Assembly: GCA_905339215.1 (NCBI GenBank)
Contig: CAJPFN010000013.1
Span: forward strand, 1-64,000
Length of the DNA: 64,000 nucleotides
DNA from: Rhizobiaceae bacterium
GTDB taxonomy: Bacteria > Pseudomonadota > Alphaproteobacteria > Rhizobiales > Rhizobiaceae
Reading direction: 5' to 3'
Made by a program: the position numbers and the translations under genes. Below the pieces are notes generated by a model. The model had not been told where the DNA came from, made no database searches, and saw only the letters and a list, made by a program, of their open reading frames with translations. Shown here one piece after another: positions 21,364-31,825 of this stretch. Each line of letters starts with the position of its first letter. The first letter of the stretch is position 1.

Positions 21364-22416
21364 ATGAAGACAGGAACCGAGCCCGCGCCGGAAACGCTAC
21401 CGACGGTGCGAATCCTCGAGATCGGCGAGACCGGGCTGTTCCACTGGGCGTTGCCGGACAGGACGGATACGTTCTACACGAGTTACCGTGCGGATTTGCG
21501 CAAGACGCGGCCGTATCTCGGCCTGCGCAGCTTGCTCTCGGCTTTTCGCGACATTCGCGCGGGCCGGTACGGGCTCGTAGTCCTGCATCCGCCGCTCTAT
21601 CCAGGCTGGCACTCGCGTTCGTTCCTCGCCGCCTTCAAGTTCACGGTCCTGAAGGGGCGGCCGGGTGACCTCTATGGCGCCGTCACGTGCCCGATCTACT
21701 TCGCCCTGCTGCGCCTCCTGCCGTCCTGCGGGATGATCGCGATCGAGCGTTCGGACGGTTTCGGACTTCCCCGCCACGCCTTTAAGTGCAGGATCTTCCA
21801 GGCATCGACAAGCGAGGTCTACAGCGATCCGACGGTACATCCGCAAACCGAGGAATATTGGGGCAACGTCAATCCGATCGGTCCTCGCTCCTGCTACGAT
21901 AAAAGAGTGCGCTGCGCCGAAACACTGTTCTTCGACTATCATCGCCAGTGCGGCCTCCCGATCAAGGTGGTGCGTATCTTCAAGACCTATGGTCCGCGTA
22001 TGCATCATGCCGACGGGCGGGTGGTCTCGGACTTCGTCATCCAGGCGCTGCGCGGCGAGCCGATCACCCTCTACGGTGACGGGTCGCAGACGCGGTCGTT
22101 CTGCTACGTCGACGAGATGATTGACGGTTTCATCCGCCTCATGGACACCGACGAAACGGTGACCGGTCCGATAAATCTGGGCAATCCCTTCGAATTCTCG
22201 ATCCGCGAACTCGCCGAAATGACCGTGCGGCCGACGGGATCGCGCTCGCCGATCGAGTACCGCCCGTTGCCCCAGGACGATCCGCGCCAGCGGCGCCCCG
22301 ACATCACCAGAGCTAAGGAAACGCTCGGCTGGGAGCCGAAGATCGGTCTCGAGGAAGGGCTGGCGCGGACGATCGCTTATTTCAGTGACTTGTTGCCCCA
22401 ACTGCAGATGGGCTGA
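21364..22416 (+). CDS. Chimeric reading frame: unknown N-terminal half joined to the C-terminal half of a UDP-glucuronate decarboxylase-like SDR
   Basis: 350 residues from ATG 21364 (GGAG 6 bases upstream; an open TTG start exists at 21196). Residues ~10-140 ([19 protein letters not shown] and on) match no SDR and contain no GxxGxxG. From ~residue 142 the protein abruptly becomes UXS-like: [57 protein letters not shown] and [11 protein letters not shown]. The NAD-binding half is therefore missing. The active-site YDEGK of this family reads YDKRV here, with Tyr at 178 and Val at 182 in place of the catalytic Lys. Decarboxylase activity is very unlikely. It is most simply a recombination product or a pseudogene that stays open. 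Confidence 0.75.
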   Translation: MKTGTEPAPETLPTVRILEIGETGLFHWALPDRTDTFYTSYRADLRKTRPYLGLRSLLSAFRDIRAGRYGLVVLHPPLYPGWHSRSFLAAFKFTVLKGRPGDLYGAVTCPIYFALLRLLPSCGMIAIERSDGFGLPRHAFKCRIFQASTSEVYSDPTVHPQTEEYWGNVNPIGPRSCYDKRVRCAETLFFDYHRQCGLPIKVVRIFKTYGPRMHHADGRVVSDFVIQALRGEPITLYGDGSQTRSFCYVDEMIDGFIRLMDTDETVTGPINLGNPFEFSIRELAEMTVRPTGSRSPIEYRPLPQDDPRQRRPDITRAKETLGWEPKIGLEEGLARTIAYFSDLLPQLQMG

Positions 22417-25400
22417 TCAGCTCGCTTCCCGCATGAGTTCCGCGGCTTGGAGGTCGACGGAGACGAGTTGGCTGACACCCTGCTCGGCCATCGTCACGCC
22501 AAACAGGCGGTTCATTCGCGCCATGGTGATCGGATTGTGCGTGATGATGACGAAACGCGTCTCGGTCGACGTCGCCATCTCGTCCATCAGGTTGCAGAAA
22601 CGCTCGACATTGTGATCGTCGAGCGGAGCGTCGACCTCGTCCAACACGCAGATCGGCGCCGGATTGGTCAGGAACACGGCAAAGATGAGCGCCATCGCGG
22701 TGAGCGCCTGCTCGCCGCCGGAGAGCAGCGTCATGGTCTGCGGTTTCTTTCCGGGAGGCCGGGCAAGGATCTCCAGACCCGCCTCAAGGGGGTCTTCGGA
22801 CTCGATGAGCTGCAACTCGGCCGTTCCGCCGCCAAACAGGTGCGAGAATAGTCGCTGGAAATGGCCGTTGACCACATCGAAGGCGGCAAGCAGCCGCTCG
22901 CGCCCTTCGCGGTTCAGGCTCTGGATGCCCTGGCGAAGTTTCCTGATCGCCTCGATTACGTCCTCGCGCTCCGACACGATGGTTTCCAGCCGTTCCGAAA
23001 GTTCCTTCTGCTCTTCCTCAGCGCGCAGGTTTACGGCACCGAGCCTCTCGCGCTCAATCTTCAACCGGTCAAGCTGCCGCTCGACGTCGGCCATCTCGGG
23101 CATCAGCGCATCGGCTTCGAGACCGGTATGTCGGATCACAAGATGAGGCGGCGTGTTCAGCGCCTCCTGGATACGTGCCTCGATCTCGCGCCGCCTGTCA
23201 TCGGCGGCGGTCAGGCGCTCTTCCGCGCGCGCGCGCTCCTCGCGTGCCGTCGCGAGGGACTGGATGGCGCTGGTGGCGGCCTTGTCGGCGGCCTGCTGGC
23301 GGGTTTCGGCTTCATGCAAGCGGTCGGCAGCGGCTTTGCGTAGCGACTCGGCCTCCGAAAGCTGACTCAGCAGAGCCCGGCGCCTAGCGTCGAGCTCGTC
23401 AGGCGCGTCGGCAAGCGTGTCGCGTTCGCCGGCTGCCTCGTCGCGCCGCGCGGCTAGGATGGCGATCTGGCGATCCGCATTTTCTGCGCGCACCTTCCAG
23501 CCCTCCCGTTCACCTTCGATTGCGGTGAGCCGGCGCAACCGCGCCTCGGCCTCGCGTCGCAATCCCTCGTAGTTGGCCCGGGCTTCGGCGAGCGTGGCTC
23601 GGTCGCGGGCGACGTCGGCGGCGGTGCGATCAAGCCGTACCTGGAGATCGCCGAGATCAGGCAAGGCGGCCAGTGCCCGTTCGGCTTCGGCATGAGCCGC
23701 ATTCACTTCCAACTGACTATCGTCAAGACGCAACCGCGCCTCCGCAAGGGCTGCCCTCCGACTGGACAGCTCGCCGGCGGCGCGCTCGGCCTTTGCCAAG
23801 GTGTCGCGCGCGCTCTCGACGTGATGTTGGGCATCCCGCCAGGCCTGGCGGCAGTGCTTTTCATTCTCCACGGCAAGGCGAACCCTCGCCTCAGCCGCGC
23901 CAAGAGCCTCCTCGGCTGTGCGGAGCGTCCTGGTGGCGGCGACGGCCTCGGCATCGAGCTCAGCAAGGCGGTTCTTCTGCGCCAGGCGCTGTGCGGCAGC
24001 AGTGGGGGCGTCGGCGCTGGCAACCATGCCGTCCCAGCGCCATAGGGCACCGTCGCGGCTGACAAGGCGTTGTCCCGGCTTTAGAAGCGGCCGCATCCTA
24101 TGCCCGTCGCCCGGCTCGACGATACCTATCTGCGCCAGCCGGCGGGCTAGTTGGCGGGGTGCCTCGACCACCGAGGAGAGCGGCTGGACTCTCTCTGGCA
24201 GGGCCGGATCGGAGGAATCCGCCTCGGCGCCCGCCCAATGCGCCGGCGCCCCCGGATCGAGCGGCAGGTCGAGATCCTCACCGAGCGCTGCACCGAGCGC
24301 CGTCTCGAAACCCTTGCGGACGCGGATCTGCTCGAGGACGGCCGGAAAGAGCCCGCCGCCGGAAGCGTTGAGGATCTTGGCCAGCGTGCGCGCTTCCGTC
24401 TCGACGCGTGCGAGTACGGCCCGCGCCTCCTGCAGCGGCGCGCGAAGGCTGCTTTCGGCCGACCGCGCCTCGGCGACGGCCCTTTCGGCGGCGACGGCCG
24501 CGCCCTCGGCGAGTGCGAGCGCCTCGGCGGCGTGGTCGACCAGACGACGCTTCTCGACCGGATCGGCGAGCCCGGCAATCCTCTGCGCAATCTCTTGGGT
24601 CTCGCGATCGACGTCGGCGATCTGGCGGCGTAGGCGGTCGCGCCTCTCCGCGCTGTCGCGTAGCGCGCGCTCGGCCTGCTGGCGGGCCGCAGCGGCCTCG
24701 GCGCGCTCCGCGGTCAGCTTGGACAAAGCGCCTTCGCTCAGCGAGAGCTTCGTCGTGGCTTCTTCGAATGCGACTCGCGTTGCGATCTCGCGTTCGGTCG
24801 CGCCGGCGTTGTCCGCCTGGAGCGATGCTTCCTCCGTGCACAGCCGCGCAAGTACGTCGGCGTTGTCGCGGACCATCTGCTCCTCGCGGCGGATGTCCGC
24901 ATCGAAGTGGCCAATGCGTTTGTCGAGCTCGGCCTGGCGGGCGCGGATGCGCGCCGCCTCCTCCTCGATCTGGGTCCGCGCAATGGAGAGACGCTGCACG
25001 GCCGCCGCCGACGACGCCTCGGCATCGCGAAGCTCGGGCAGGCGGTGCGCACCGATCGCCTGTTCCTTGGCGGCGTGCATCTGGGCTTCGGCGCGCTCGC
25101 CGACCAGCGAGGTGGCAACGGCGAGTGCCGACTTGGCCTCGGCCTCCTGGGCCTTGGCGAGCGTCCAACGCAGGTGGAGCAGCGTCGCTTCGGCCTTGCG
25201 GATGTCGGCGGAGAGGTTCTTGAAGCGCGCGGCCTGGCGCGCCTGCCGCTTCAGGCTTTCGATTTGGGATTCCAGTTCCCCGACTACGTCGTCCAGGCGT
25301 TCGAGGTTCTGCTCGGCGGCGCGCAGGCGCAGCTCGGCCTCGTGGCGGCGCGTGTGCAGGCCGGAGATGCCGGCGGCCTCCTCAAGCAGGGCGCGGCGCG

Positions 25401-25875
25401 CCTGCGGCTTCGCCTGGATCAGTTCGCCGATGCGACCCTGCCCCACCATCGAGGGCGAGCGCGCGCCGGTCGACTGGTCGGCGAACAGGAGTTGTACGTC
25501 CTTGGCGCGGGCTTCCTTGCCGTTGATGCGGTAGACAGAGCCAGCCTCGCGCTCAATCCGCCGGGATACCTGCAGTTCGTCGGCGTCGTTGAAGGCGGCG
25601 GGCGCCGTACGGTCGGTGTTCTCGAGGAAAAGAGTGACTTCGGCCGTGTTACGCGCCGGACGCGTACCCGAACCCGAGAAGATGACGTCGTCCATGCCTG
25701 ACGCGCGCATGTTCTTGTACGAGCTTTCGCCCATCACCCAGCGCAGCGCCTCGACGAGGTTCGACTTGCCGCAGCCGTTGGGCCCGACGATACCGGTCAG
25801 ACCGCGCTCGATCACGAACTCGGAAGGCTCGACGAAGGACTTGAAACCGAGGAGACGTAGCCGCGAGAACCTCAT
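22417..25875 (-). CDS. smc: Chromosome segregation ATPase SMC
   Basis: 1152 residues, typical of SMC. The N-terminal ATPase lobe has Walker A GPNGCGKSN near residues 30-38. Two long coiled-coil arms rich in Ala, Glu, Arg and Leu flank a central hinge (~500-640, with GGLFPAVLEQIRV). The C-terminal lobe has signature LSGGEQALTA near 1050 and Walker B VLDEVDAPLDDHN near 1075. With ScpA and ScpB (not here) it forms the condensin that compacts and segregates the replicated chromosome. It is downstream of the dsbA-like gene on the same strand with an 87-base gap and meets the chimeric reading frame stop-to-stop with no spacer. Confidence 0.97.
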   Translation of the reverse strand: MRFSRLRLLGFKSFVEPSEFVIERGLTGIVGPNGCGKSNLVEALRWVMGESSYKNMRASGMDDVIFSGSGTRPARNTAEVTLFLENTDRTAPAAFNDADELQVSRRIEREAGSVYRINGKEARAKDVQLLFADQSTGARSPSMVGQGRIGELIQAKPQARRALLEEAAGISGLHTRRHEAELRLRAAEQNLERLDDVVGELESQIESLKRQARQAARFKNLSADIRKAEATLLHLRWTLAKAQEAEAKSALAVATSLVGERAEAQMHAAKEQAIGAHRLPELRDAEASSAAAVQRLSIARTQIEEEAARIRARQAELDKRIGHFDADIRREEQMVRDNADVLARLCTEEASLQADNAGATEREIATRVAFEEATTKLSLSEGALSKLTAERAEAAAARQQAERALRDSAERRDRLRRQIADVDRETQEIAQRIAGLADPVEKRRLVDHAAEALALAEGAAVAAERAVAEARSAESSLRAPLQEARAVLARVETEARTLAKILNASGGGLFPAVLEQIRVRKGFETALGAALGEDLDLPLDPGAPAHWAGAEADSSDPALPERVQPLSSVVEAPRQLARRLAQIGIVEPGDGHRMRPLLKPGQRLVSRDGALWRWDGMVASADAPTAAAQRLAQKNRLAELDAEAVAATRTLRTAEEALGAAEARVRLAVENEKHCRQAWRDAQHHVESARDTLAKAERAAGELSSRRAALAEARLRLDDSQLEVNAAHAEAERALAALPDLGDLQVRLDRTAADVARDRATLAEARANYEGLRREAEARLRRLTAIEGEREGWKVRAENADRQIAILAARRDEAAGERDTLADAPDELDARRRALLSQLSEAESLRKAAADRLHEAETRQQAADKAATSAIQSLATAREERARAEERLTAADDRRREIEARIQEALNTPPHLVIRHTGLEADALMPEMADVERQLDRLKIERERLGAVNLRAEEEQKELSERLETIVSEREDVIEAIRKLRQGIQSLNREGRERLLAAFDVVNGHFQRLFSHLFGGGTAELQLIESEDPLEAGLEILARPPGKKPQTMTLLSGGEQALTAMALIFAVFLTNPAPICVLDEVDAPLDDHNVERFCNLMDEMATSTETRFVIITHNPITMARMNRLFGVTMAEQGVSQLVSVDLQAAELMREAS

Positions 25876-25962
25876 GCGCTACTCCCCGCGCCGGCGCGGC
25901 ATAGATGGAGACGTGCGAAGGCCGGATCCCCCCGGCGGCCGTAGACGCCGGGGATCAGCAGA

Positions 25963-26676
25963 TCAGGAAAGCAGCGGATCGATGATCGCCGACAGTTCCG
26001 CAATCGACAACGCTCCCGGGTACCTGTTTCCGTCGATGAAGAAGGTGGGGGTGGAATCCACGCCGAAATCCTTCGCACCGCGCTCCCGCACAGCCCTGAC
26101 ATCCTCCAGAAGCTTCTGGTCCGTCAAGCACGCCTCGAAGGACTCCTGTGAAAAACCGGCCAGCTTGGCAATCTGGAGGAGCGCGTCCTTGGCGTTCTGC
26201 ACCGCCGCCCAGTTCTGCTGCTGCTTGAACAAAACTTCGATCATCGGAAAATAGTTGTCCTTCGCGCAGCGCGCCAGCATGAAGCCGGCCTCCGCCCGCG
26301 GATCGAAGGGGAACTCGCGGAAGATCATACGGACCTTGCCGGTATCGATGTATTTAGTCTTCAACTCGGGAAGCGTCTTCTCGTGAAAAGTCGCACAGTG
26401 CGGGCAGGTCATCGAGGCGTACTCGACGATGGTGACCGGGGCGTCGGCCTTTCCCAGCGCCTGCTCGGAAAGCGCCCCAGGTTCCAGCAGCTTTGCCATG
26501 TCGACCGCGCCGGCCGACTTTGGCGCTTCGACCTTGGGCTCGGCCGGAGCCGCCGGCTCCGCGGGCTTCGGCGCCTCGGCCTTGTCGCCGGAATCGCTGC
26601 AGGAAGCGAGCAACAACGCCGCAGGCACGACGGCTAGCGAGGCAAGGACGTAACGACGGGGAACGGAACGGATCAT
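25963..26676 (-). CDS. DsbA-family thiol:disulfide oxidoreductase, predicted lipoprotein
   Basis: 237 residues. A signal peptide ends in the lipobox LLASC, predicting a lipid-anchored periplasmic protein. An Ala/Pro/Glu-rich linker (~residues 30-60) leads to a thioredoxin fold with active site CPHC in ASMTCPHCATFHEK. The helical insertion follows, with the cis-Pro loop in STPTFFIDG. The architecture is that of the rhizobial and brucella DsbA-like proteins found upstream of smc. It probably oxidises or rearranges disulfides in exported proteins. It is likely in one transcript with smc. Confidence 0.92.
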   Translation of the reverse strand: MIRSVPRRYVLASLAVVPAALLLASCSDSGDKAEAPKPAEPAAPAEPKVEAPKSAGAVDMAKLLEPGALSEQALGKADAPVTIVEYASMTCPHCATFHEKTLPELKTKYIDTGKVRMIFREFPFDPRAEAGFMLARCAKDNYFPMIEVLFKQQQNWAAVQNAKDALLQIAKLAGFSQESFEACLTDQKLLEDVRAVRERGAKDFGVDSTPTFFIDGNRYPGALSIAELSAIIDPLLS

Positions 26677-26813
26677 CGAATCACCTGGAATATGGAAGAA
26701 TACTGCGGCCGAAACCGACAGAAAGGCGAGAGTAGGCGCGAATTAAGGCATGCTTTTCCTCATACCAATCCGCCTTCACGTCAATACCGATCACGTTCGC
26801 GAGAGATCGGCGC

Positions 26814-27323
26814 TCAACGGGAACCGGAGCTTCGGGAGCCGAGGATGGATGTGCCCAACCGCTCGAGTGCCTGGCGCAGGCCATCGTCCTCGATACCGCG
26901 CACCGTCGTGGCGAGATGCGCCTTCTCCGATGGCGTCAGCGCGCGCGGGCGCTGCCTCGGCTCTTCCTCATTCCGGCGGACGGGTTTCTGTACGATGCGG
27001 ATGCGGCCGATCGCCGGGAAACCGAGATAGGCATTGACCCGCCCGATCACCTCTGCGGTCTCATGCTGGAGATGCAACGCGGCAGCCCCTTCGCAGGCAA
27101 TCAACAGTACCGCGGGTTCGAACGGGTCGTCGTCGCTCATGCGTCGGGGCCACTGGATTTTTTCCGGCCGGGTGCGCCCGGCGAGATGTGGACCGACAAT
27201 CTCGTCCCAAGACTGCACCAGACCGATCGACACACCCGCGCGGCGGCGCATGACCGGGTCGAGGATTTCGGTGGCGAGATCGCCGACCGGCACGGGATTG
27301 CCGCTTCCGCGTTTCCCTGTCAT
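26814..27323 (-). CDS. dciA: DUF721 protein, DciA-like helicase-loading factor
   Basis: 169 residues from ATG 27323 (GGAAG close upstream; an in-frame TTG lies at 27335). The DUF721 core is visible as QSWDEIVGPHLAGRTRPEKI and the KH-like LLIACEGAAALHLQHE, followed by ETAEVIGRVNAYLGF. DciA is the ancestral loader of the replicative helicase DnaB in bacteria without DnaC/DnaI, including alphaproteobacteria. The C-terminal ~50 residues are basic and probably disordered. It is divergent from mutY with only ~16-46 bases between starts, so the two promoters must overlap. Confidence 0.85.
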   Translation of the reverse strand: MTGKRGSGNPVPVGDLATEILDPVMRRRAGVSIGLVQSWDEIVGPHLAGRTRPEKIQWPRRMSDDDPFEPAVLLIACEGAAALHLQHETAEVIGRVNAYLGFPAIGRIRIVQKPVRRNEEEPRQRPRALTPSEKAHLATTVRGIEDDGLRQALERLGTSILGSRSSGSR

Positions 27324-27369
27324 GGCTTCCAGCAATCCAATGGATCAGACCAACGTTCGAAACGAGACC

Positions 27370-28482
27370 ATGATAGCGGCAAAGCCCGGCGAAAGCACGC
27401 CCGGCAACGATTTCGCGCGACGTCTCCTTTCCTGGTACGACGAGCACCATCGCAAACTGCCATGGCGGGTCGGTCCGCGCGACACATCGTCCGGTATGCG
27501 GGCCGATCCCTACCGGGTCTGGCTCTCAGAGATCATGCTGCAGCAAACGACCGTCGAGGCCGTAAAGCCCTATTTCCGTGCCTTCGTGGATAGATGGCCT
27601 GACATAACGGCGCTGGCTAATGCCGCCGAAGAGGACGTGATGAAGGCGTGGGCCGGGCTGGGCTACTATTCGCGCGCTCGCAACCTGAAGAATTGCGCCG
27701 ACCTCGTCACCACCGTCTACGGTGGCCGTTTCCCCAACAGCGAAGAAGGGTTACGGACACTTCCCGGCATCGGTGACTACACGGCAGCGGCAATCGCCGC
27801 GATCGCGTTTGGTCGGCCGGCCGCCGTCGTCGACGGTAACGTCGAGCGGGTGATGACGCGCTTTCGCGCCATCGAGATCCCGCTGCCCGAGGCGAAGAGG
27901 ATCGTACGCGAGGCCCTCCGCCCCCTGGTCCCCGCAGACCGGCCAGGCGATTTCGCGCAGGCGACGATGGATCTCGGCGCGACGATCTGCACACCGCGGC
28001 GGCCGTCCTGCTTTCTGTGCCCGCTGCGTCCGGAGTGCTCGGCATTGGAGGCGGGCGATCCCGAGCGCTTCCCGCTGCGCGCGGCGAAAGCAGGGCGGCC
28101 GCTGCGCCGCGGCGCCGCCTTCGTGGCGATGCGCCCGGACGGCGCCATACTCTTGCGCCGGCGCCCCGACAAGGGCTTGCTCGGCGGCATGAGCGAGGTG
28201 CCGACATCGGGCTGGTCGGCCCGCGTCGACGGCGACGCCACACCGCAGGCCGCGCCGCTGGCGGCGGACTGGATCGCAGCCGGGAAGGTTTTGCACGTTT
28301 TTACGCATTTCGAACTCGAACTCTCGGTCTATCGCGCGGCCGTACCGGATTTCGCGCCGCCACCGGGGCATCGCTGGGCGCGGCCAGACGATATCCACGA
28401 CGAGGCGCTGCCGACTGTCATGAAAAAAGCGATCGAAGCTGCCATACCCGGCGTGACGCGGCAGAGACGACCGCAAGGGTGA
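27370..28482 (+). CDS. mutY: A/G-specific adenine DNA glycosylase
   Basis: 370 residues if started at ATG 27370; ATG 27340 is equally open. The HhH-GPD domain has SEIMLQQT with the catalytic Glu, the hairpin LPGIGDYTAAAIAAIAFG and the catalytic Asp in VDGNVERV. The 4Fe-4S cluster is formed by C-x6-C-x2-C-x5-C (CTPRRPSCFLCPLRPEC). The C-terminal Nudix-like domain that reads 8-oxoG is present (ILLRRRPDKGLLGGMSE). MutY removes adenine mispaired with 8-oxoguanine. The HAD gene starts 8 bases after its stop, suggesting one operon. Confidence 0.96.
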   Translation: MIAAKPGESTPGNDFARRLLSWYDEHHRKLPWRVGPRDTSSGMRADPYRVWLSEIMLQQTTVEAVKPYFRAFVDRWPDITALANAAEEDVMKAWAGLGYYSRARNLKNCADLVTTVYGGRFPNSEEGLRTLPGIGDYTAAAIAAIAFGRPAAVVDGNVERVMTRFRAIEIPLPEAKRIVREALRPLVPADRPGDFAQATMDLGATICTPRRPSCFLCPLRPECSALEAGDPERFPLRAAKAGRPLRRGAAFVAMRPDGAILLRRRPDKGLLGGMSEVPTSGWSARVDGDATPQAAPLAADWIAAGKVLHVFTHFELELSVYRAAVPDFAPPPGHRWARPDDIHDEALPTVMKKAIEAAIPGVTRQRRPQG

Positions 28483-28489
28483 CCGAGAC

Positions 28490-29101
28490 ATGACCGAAAT
28501 CCGCCACATCGTGTTCGACATCGGTAAAGTGCTGATCCACTACGATCCAGACCTGCCCTTCAGCCGGCTGATCCCCGACATCGAGGATCGGCGCTGGTTT
28601 TTCGAAAACGTCTGCACGCACGACTGGAATATCGAGCAGGATCGCGGGCGGACCTGGGACGAGGCTGAGCGCCTGCTCATCGCCCTTCACCCGGACCACG
28701 CAGAGAACATACGGAATTTCCGCCGGCACTGGCACGAGATGGTCCCACATGCCTACGAGGACAGCGTCGCGCTGATGCTCGAACTTCTCGACGCCGGCCA
28801 TGACGTCACCATGCTCACCAACTTCGCGGCGGATACGTTTGTTGAAGCGCGGCGGAAGTTTCCCTTCCTAGACCGCCCGCGCGGGGTCACCGTCTCCGGC
28901 GAAGTCGGCCTGATCAAGCCCGACCGTGGCATATACGACCTTCACGCCGCCAGCTTCGACCTCGATCCGGCCGCCACGATCTTCATCGATGACAGCCAGA
29001 GGAACGTCGATGGCGCGAAGGCCGCCGGGTGGCAGGCGGTCCTGTTTAGAAACGCCAAAGCGCTCGAGGAGGACCTCGAGCGCTTCGGGATCAGGCCGTG
29101 A
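28490..29101 (+). CDS. HAD-superfamily phosphatase, YihX-like subfamily IA
   Basis: 203 residues. Motif I is VFDIGKVLIHYD; Gly replaces the second Asp, as in YihX-type enzymes. Motif II is MLTNFAADTF, motif III is the Lys in GLIKPDRGIYD and motif IV is FIDDSQRNVDGA. The helical cap lies at residues ~15-85. Relatives dephosphorylate small sugar phosphates or nucleotides. It follows mutY directly. Physiological substrate unknown. Confidence 0.88.
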   Translation: MTEIRHIVFDIGKVLIHYDPDLPFSRLIPDIEDRRWFFENVCTHDWNIEQDRGRTWDEAERLLIALHPDHAENIRNFRRHWHEMVPHAYEDSVALMLELLDAGHDVTMLTNFAADTFVEARRKFPFLDRPRGVTVSGEVGLIKPDRGIYDLHAASFDLDPAATIFIDDSQRNVDGAKAAGWQAVLFRNAKALEEDLERFGIRP

Positions 29102-29128
29102 CTGGATTAACGGCCGACCGGTAAACCG

Positions 29129-30283
<1,155 letters not shown>

Positions 30284-30425
30284 TTACTCTTTACTGCCTG
30301 TTATGGTTACCGGATCGGGTAAAGATTTCATGAAGCGGCGCCTCGGAATTTGCGGTCGCCGCGATGATCGTGTATCGGCCCCGCTGCTGCCGGCTCACGC
30401 CGACCGCCCCACGGATCAAGGAACA

Positions 30426-31112
30426 ATGGCCGCCTTCGACCTCGTCATCTTCGATTGCGACGGAGTCCTCGTCGATTCCGAGATCGTCGCGGCCCGCGTG
30501 GAGGCGGAACTGCTTACGTCCGCGGGCTATGAAATCGCGGCGGAAGACCTCGCCGAGCGGTATGCCGGCTTGACCTTCAAGGACATCCTCCTTTCCATCG
30601 AAAGGCAGGCGGCGATCCCGTTTCAAGCCTCGCTGATCGAAAGGGCCGAAGCGCTCGTCGACCAGCGTCTCGCAAGCGAGGTGCGCGCCATCGACGGCGC
30701 CCATGCGGCCGCTTCTTCCGTCAACGTGCAACGCTGTATCTGCTCCAACTCGACCGAACACCGGCTCGAGGCAATGCTCGAACGAACACGGCTTAAGCCG
30801 CTGTTCGAAGGCCGGGTCTTCTCGTCAAGGGCGATCCCCTCGGGCAAGCCGAAGCCAGCGCCAGACGTCTTCCTCTATGCAGCGAAGACCATGGGCGCCG
30901 ATCCGCGCCACACGCTGGTCGTGGAAGATTCGGTACCGGGAGTGCACGGTGCGCGAAGTGCGGGGATGCGGGTCGTCGGCTTCACGGGCGCGTCGAGCAG
31001 CTATTCCGGACATGCGGATGCACTGACAGAAGCCGGCGCCGAGACGGTGATCCGCCGCTGGGCGGATTTTCCCGGCGTAATGACTGCGTTGTCGGAGTGG
31101 TCCGATGCCTGA
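30426..31112 (+). CDS. HAD-superfamily hydrolase, beta-phosphoglucomutase/phosphoglycolate phosphatase-like
   Basis: 228 residues from ATG 30426 with AAGGA 4 bases upstream; the frame is open further back to 30189 but overlaps the ccrM start. Motif I IFDCDGVLVDSE has both Asp residues. The phosphate motif is in RCICSNSTEHR, the Lys in SGKPKPAPDVFLYAA and the metal Asp in VVEDSVPGVHGA. The cap is a four-helix subfamily I cap. Such enzymes act on small sugar phosphates; which one is not evident. It is a single gene in its own unit. Confidence 0.9.
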   Translation: MAAFDLVIFDCDGVLVDSEIVAARVEAELLTSAGYEIAAEDLAERYAGLTFKDILLSIERQAAIPFQASLIERAEALVDQRLASEVRAIDGAHAAASSVNVQRCICSNSTEHRLEAMLERTRLKPLFEGRVFSSRAIPSGKPKPAPDVFLYAAKTMGADPRHTLVVEDSVPGVHGARSAGMRVVGFTGASSSYSGHADALTEAGAETVIRRWADFPGVMTALSEWSDA

Positions 31113-31113
31113 A

Positions 31114-31132
31114 CGGCGGGTACCGCCCGCCG
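31114..31132. terminator. Hairpin between convergent HAD and lipoprotein genes
   Basis: A 7-bp perfect stem (CGGCGGG/CCCGCCG) with a 5-base loop fills the 24-base gap between two convergent genes and probably ends both transcripts. It has no clear U-tract. Confidence 0.45.
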
Positions 31133-31136
31133 AGTC

Positions 31137-31703
31137 CTACTGGTTGTAGGGACCCTCGTCGTAACCAACGAAGATCTGGATGGTGCCCGGCTCAGGGACC
31201 GGAATGACGACGTTCGGGTCGTTGAAGACGAACTGGGTTGCTCCGGACCCGGCGGCGACGGCGACCTGGTACTTGTGCAACTGGCTGTAAAGAACGCTCT
31301 CCCCCTTCACCACGACAACACGGATCGGCATGGTGATAGTGCCGGGAGCGCCGGCGGGACCGATGATGACCCTGCCCGCGGCCGCAGTATTGATCGTCAT
31401 CGTCCCGGCGGAGCGGGAGCAACTGCGCGTCACGTCGGATATCGACGCCTGGTAGATCAGCTTCGCGGGATCGTCCTTCGCGCCTTTGGCATAGGTACGG
31501 AAGAACGCCGTACCTTCACGCAGCACGATCGGCGGACAGTAGGCGCGCAACTCGCTTTCCAGCACCTTGTCGCTTGGCGGAGGCGGCGCGTCGGCCCCGA
31601 CATTGAGGACGCTGTCGCTCGATTGGCATCCAGCGGCGGCGAGGATAAAGCCGGCCAGGACGAAACCGGACAATACGCGGACGGAGTTCTTACTGGACTT
31701 CAT
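31137..31703 (-). CDS. Hypothetical lipoprotein
   Basis: 188 residues from ATG 31703, with AGGGAAG about 9 bases upstream. A hydrophobic signal ends in the lipobox AAAGC, and the mature protein starts CQSSDSVLNVG followed by a short Pro-rich linker. The remaining ~150 residues are beta-rich with no membrane helix; a pair of Cys (AYCPP and SCSRS) could form a disulfide. It resembles conserved rhizobial envelope lipoproteins of unknown function. It is divergent from thrC. Confidence 0.78.
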   Translation of the reverse strand: MKSSKNSVRVLSGFVLAGFILAAAGCQSSDSVLNVGADAPPPPSDKVLESELRAYCPPIVLREGTAFFRTYAKGAKDDPAKLIYQASISDVTRSCSRSAGTMTINTAAAGRVIIGPAGAPGTITMPIRVVVVKGESVLYSQLHKYQVAVAAGSGATQFVFNDPNVVIPVPEPGTIQIFVGYDEGPYNQ

Positions 31704-31825
31704 CAACTGCACTTCCCTGTCACGAGTGAGCCGTCTATAGCAACGGCGCGGTAAAAAAGCGACGGATGGACCAGGATTTTCGGGCGCAGCTGAGCCTGGC
31801 TGCGCGCCGCAACGGACGGATGGCG

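Noticed and set aside
24278-25168. Open frames of 270-540 codons inside smc on both strands
   Set aside because: They are Arg/Ala/Ser-rich shadows of the repetitive coiled-coil coding sequence.
27034-27369. Extended N-terminus for MutY
   Set aside because: The open frame back to 27034 lies antisense to dciA, and the protein becomes family-like only after residue ~110 of that extension.
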